Part shown: one piece after another, positions 29,069 through 31,321 of the stretch | How positions within the stretch are numbered: the stretch's first letter is position 1 | Layout of the letters: each line of letters starts with the position of its first letter | Origin: SAR324 cluster bacterium | Lineage (GTDB): Bacteria > SAR324 > XYD2-FULL-50-16 | Direction of reading: 5' to 3' | NCBI GenBank assembly: GCA_002401295.1 | Contig: NVSR01000004.1 | Coordinates: 29,952 to 61,272, forward strand | Length of the DNA: 31,321 bases | Program-made: the position numbers and the translations under genes | The notes under the pieces: model-generated | Told to the model about the DNA's origin: nothing | The model's input: only the letters and a program-made list of their open reading frames with translations | Databases searched by the model: none

Positions 29069-31120
29069 ATGGCGGAAATGCCTCTGTCAGATTTGAGAAA
29101 TATCGGTATCATTGCACATATTGACGCCGGAAAAACAACAACCACTGAGCGCATCCTGTATTTTACCGGAAAAAGTCACAAGATCGGTGAAGTACATGAT
29201 GGTGCAGCTACCATGGACTGGATGGCTCAGGAGCAAGAACGCGGGATTACTATTACAGCCGCTTCGACGAGTTGCTTCTGGAAACGAGGTGGACAGAAAA
29301 AACAGATTAACATCATCGATACCCCTGGACATGTTGATTTCACTGTTGAAGTGGAAAGGAGTCTGAGGGTGCTGGACGGTGCTGTGGTAGTGTTTTGTGG
29401 TGTGGCTGGGGTTGAGCCGCAGTCAGAAACCGTGTGGCGACAAGCTGATAACTATAAAGTTCCTCGTTTGGTCTTTGTTAATAAAATGGACCGGACAGGG
29501 GCTGACTTCTACGCTGCTGTTAAACAGATAGAAGAAGTGCTTGGAACGGAAACAATTTGCCTGAATATCCCTTTGGGTAAGGAAGAAAATTTTCAAGGAG
29601 TTATTGACCTCTTGGAGATGCAAGCTATTTATTTTTCGGAGGAAAATCTAGGTTTCGACCTGATTAAAAAAGAAATTCCTGAAGAATGGCTTGAACTTGC
29701 TCTTGGTGAAAGAGAGAAAATGTTGGAAAAACTGACTCTCTTTGATGATTCCCTTCTGGAAAGAGTTTTGGAGGAGGAAGCAATTCCTAGTGACGAACTC
29801 AGGGCTGTGATTAGAAAATGTTGCCTCGGAAATGAGTTGACGCCTGTTTTTACTGGCTCTGCTTTTAAGAATAAAGGGGTGCAGCCGTTACTAGATGGAA
29901 TCGTTGATTTTCTGCCTTCTCCAGAAGATGTTTCTGCCGTTGTTGGGATTTCTGAAAAAAGCGGTAAGGAAATTGTACTGCCAGCTGATACAGCAGGGGA
30001 CTTTGCAGCTTTAGTCTTCAAATTGCAGACTGATAGTTTTGCGGGCACCGTATCTTATTTGCGAGTTTATTCTGGTAGTTTTAAAACGGGTGAACAGCTT
30101 TATAACCCTGCTAAGAAAAAGAAAGAGCGGGTTAGTAAGATATTTCTTATGCATGCTAACAAGCGGGAAGAAATTCCCGTTGCACGCGCAGGCGATATTG
30201 TAGCAGTAGTAGGGCTTAATTTTTCTACGACTGGGGATACTATATGTCACAAAGGACAGGACTTTACTCTGGAAAGGATTCATAGTCCAGAACCGGTGAT
30301 TTCCATTGCGGTTGAGCCTAAAACTAAGGCGGATCAGGATAAGTTGCAAGATGCATTGAGCAGATTGGAAAAGGAAGATCCCTCTTTCTCTGTAAATATT
30401 GATCCAGAGACTGGACAGACTTTGATTTCGGGAATGGGTGAGTTGCACCTGGATATCCTGATGGATCGCCTGAAGAGAGAGTTTAAGCTGAATGTGAATA
30501 CAGGAAAGCCTCAAGTCGCTTATCGTGAGACTGTTTGCTTACCTACCGAAGAATCGGAATTGTTTGATAAGCCAATCGCTGGAAAATCAGTGCTTGCAGA
30601 ATGTACTTTGGCAGTGGAACCTCTTTCTTATGAAGAACCTAACCAAATCGTATTCTTAGCGGAGACTGGTCGTGATAAAACGTTGAAACCAGCTGTTGAG
30701 GCTGGAATCAGTGAAGGGTTGGCCTCTGGAGTAATTTCCGGATACCCGGTGATCAATGTTAAGATCACGGTAAAGGATCTACGGATCCAAGAAGATGAAT
30801 ATAACGTTGCAGCTTTTAAGATTGCAGCTTCCTTGGCCCTAAGGAAATGCTTACTGAATGCGGGTCCGGTTTTACTGGAACCGGTGATGAAGGTGGAGAT
30901 TACGACACCCAGTGAGTTTACCGGAGATATCATCGGTGATATGAACTCCCGAAATGGACGAGTTCTGTCGATTGATGATAAAAAGGGAGTACAGGTCATC
31001 TCGGTGAGTGCCGCCTTATCGTCTATGTTTGGCTATCTTACTAAATTACGCTCCTTAAGCCAGGGGCGGGCGACTTTTTCTATGGTGTTTGATCATTATG
31101 ACAAGGTGGCCTCCGCATAA
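29069..31120 (+). CDS. fusA: Elongation factor G, divergent domain IV
   Basis: 683 residues. GTPase domain: G1 AHIDAGKTT (16-24), switch I region with QERGITIT (56-63), G3 DTPGHVD (84-90), G4 NKMD (138-141), G5 GSAFKN (263-268). Domain II about 300-400, domain III with EPKTKADQDKL and GMGELHLDI (455-463), domain IV about 482-605, domain V about 606-675 with MFGYLTKLRSLSQGRA. Canonical EF-G drives tRNA translocation and ribosome recycling. Here the domain IV loop normally carrying a GGxGQ(F/Y)GHV motif is replaced by an unrelated stretch (about 503-512, AGKSVLAECT), and the tip segment around 569-576 lacks the usual histidine. This resembles the second, recycling-type EF-G paralogues. AAGGTAGG precedes the ATG. 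Its place in the str operon is normal. Confidence 0.93.
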   Translation: MAEMPLSDLRNIGIIAHIDAGKTTTTERILYFTGKSHKIGEVHDGAATMDWMAQEQERGITITAASTSCFWKRGGQKKQINIIDTPGHVDFTVEVERSLRVLDGAVVVFCGVAGVEPQSETVWRQADNYKVPRLVFVNKMDRTGADFYAAVKQIEEVLGTETICLNIPLGKEENFQGVIDLLEMQAIYFSEENLGFDLIKKEIPEEWLELALGEREKMLEKLTLFDDSLLERVLEEEAIPSDELRAVIRKCCLGNELTPVFTGSAFKNKGVQPLLDGIVDFLPSPEDVSAVVGISEKSGKEIVLPADTAGDFAALVFKLQTDSFAGTVSYLRVYSGSFKTGEQLYNPAKKKKERVSKIFLMHANKREEIPVARAGDIVAVVGLNFSTTGDTICHKGQDFTLERIHSPEPVISIAVEPKTKADQDKLQDALSRLEKEDPSFSVNIDPETGQTLISGMGELHLDILMDRLKREFKLNVNTGKPQVAYRETVCLPTEESELFDKPIAGKSVLAECTLAVEPLSYEEPNQIVFLAETGRDKTLKPAVEAGISEGLASGVISGYPVINVKITVKDLRIQEDEYNVAAFKIAASLALRKCLLNAGPVLLEPVMKVEITTPSEFTGDIIGDMNSRNGRVLSIDDKKGVQVISVSAALSSMFGYLTKLRSLSQGRATFSMVFDHYDKVASA

Positions 31121-31143
31121 GCGAAGATGGCTTGTTTTTTTTT
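31109..31143 (+). terminator. Weak hairpin plus T-tract between fusA and tuf
   Basis: GCC (31109-31111) with GGC (31129-31131) and an inner CGC-ATAA-GCG (31114-31123) make a short two-part hairpin whose loop contains the fusA stop codon. Nine T follow at 31135-31143. It could partly terminate or attenuate transcription so that tuf is expressed at its own level. Confidence 0.4.
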
Positions 31144-31193
31144 CTTTATTTTTGGTAGGGACCTAAAGCCCGCTTATAACAGAAGGATACAGA

Positions 31194-31321
31194 ATGGCAA
31201 AAGAAACATTTTTAAGAGATAAACCACACGTTAACGTGGGAACAATTGGTCACGTCGATCATGGCAAAACTACACTGACTGCCGGAATTACTAAAGTAAT
31301 GTCCTTTTTAGGTCAGGCTAA
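31194..31321 (+). CDS. tuf: Elongation factor Tu, 5' part (cut by window edge)
   Basis: The first 42 codons are present. MAKETFLRDKPHVNVGTIGH and the P-loop GHVDHGKT (19-26) identify EF-Tu, the GTPase that brings aminoacyl-tRNA to the ribosome. The stretch after the P-loop, TLTAGITKVMSFLG, differs slightly from the commoner TLTAAITK. AGAAGGA lies seven bases before the ATG. It is fourth gene of the str operon, 73 bases after fusA. Confidence 0.97.
   Translation, partial: MAKETFLRDKPHVNVGTIGHVDHGKTTLTAGITKVMSFLGQA

Noticed and set aside
1..31321. CRISPR arrays, insertion sequences, prophage genes, tRNA or rRNA genes
   Set aside because: No regularly spaced repeats, transposase or phage motifs, or tRNA T-loop signatures were seen on reading both strands.

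Overview
This 31.3 kb window is a stretch of ordinary chromosome from a Gram-negative bacterium with moderate GC (low-to-mid 40s % by eye). I see no phage, insertion sequence, CRISPR array, tRNA or rRNA. The organism cannot be named from the sequence alone. Glutathione synthetase and an MsbA-like exporter suggest a proteobacterial-type cell. The fumarate reductase/succinate dehydrogenase is of the Wolinella frdCAB (type B, di-heme) kind. The methionyl-tRNA synthetase resembles the eukaryotic-cytosolic/archaeal type, and EF-G has a divergent domain IV. Together these point to a deltaproteobacteria-like, SAR324-like or spirochaete-like lineage rather than a gamma- or betaproteobacterium. This placement is an inference.

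Layout. 1-3.9 kb: the tail of an upstream gene, gshB, a secreted protein of unknown function (minus), a class V PLP aminotransferase preceded by a possible structured RNA leader, and a TerB-like protein (minus). 4.1-7.4 kb: a SAM methyltransferase behind a perfect palindrome, an MsbA-like ABC exporter and a small periplasmic cytochrome c. 7.6-18.7 kb: a long plus-strand chemosensory operon, cheW(three domains)-cheB-cheR-HEAT protein-cheY-cheA, running directly into metG and ended by a strong bidirectional terminator. 18.8-23.6 kb: a small secreted protein (minus), a glycosyltransferase (minus), an alpha/beta hydrolase with a metallophosphoesterase (plus), and a succinate-semialdehyde-type dehydrogenase (minus) whose stop codon interlocks with that of the phosphoesterase. 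24.0-27.5 kb: frdCAB on the minus strand. 28.0-31.3 kb: the str operon rpsL-rpsG-fusA-tuf (tuf cut by the window edge), divergent from frdCAB, with two promoter-like modules that share a 13-bp repeat.

The most interesting unit is the chemosensory operon. It has no receptor in the window. It carries a three-domain CheW whose middle domain has lost the NLRG motif, a CheA with two normal Hpt domains and a third in which lysine replaces the phospho-acceptor histidine, and an all-HEAT-repeat protein between cheR and cheY. CheR and CheB would set receptor methylation, the CheW scaffold could bridge receptors and kinase, CheA would phosphorylate CheY and CheB, and the HEAT protein is a candidate partner or output. 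A second point is the str-operon EF-G, which lacks both hallmark domain IV tip sequences of a normal translocase.
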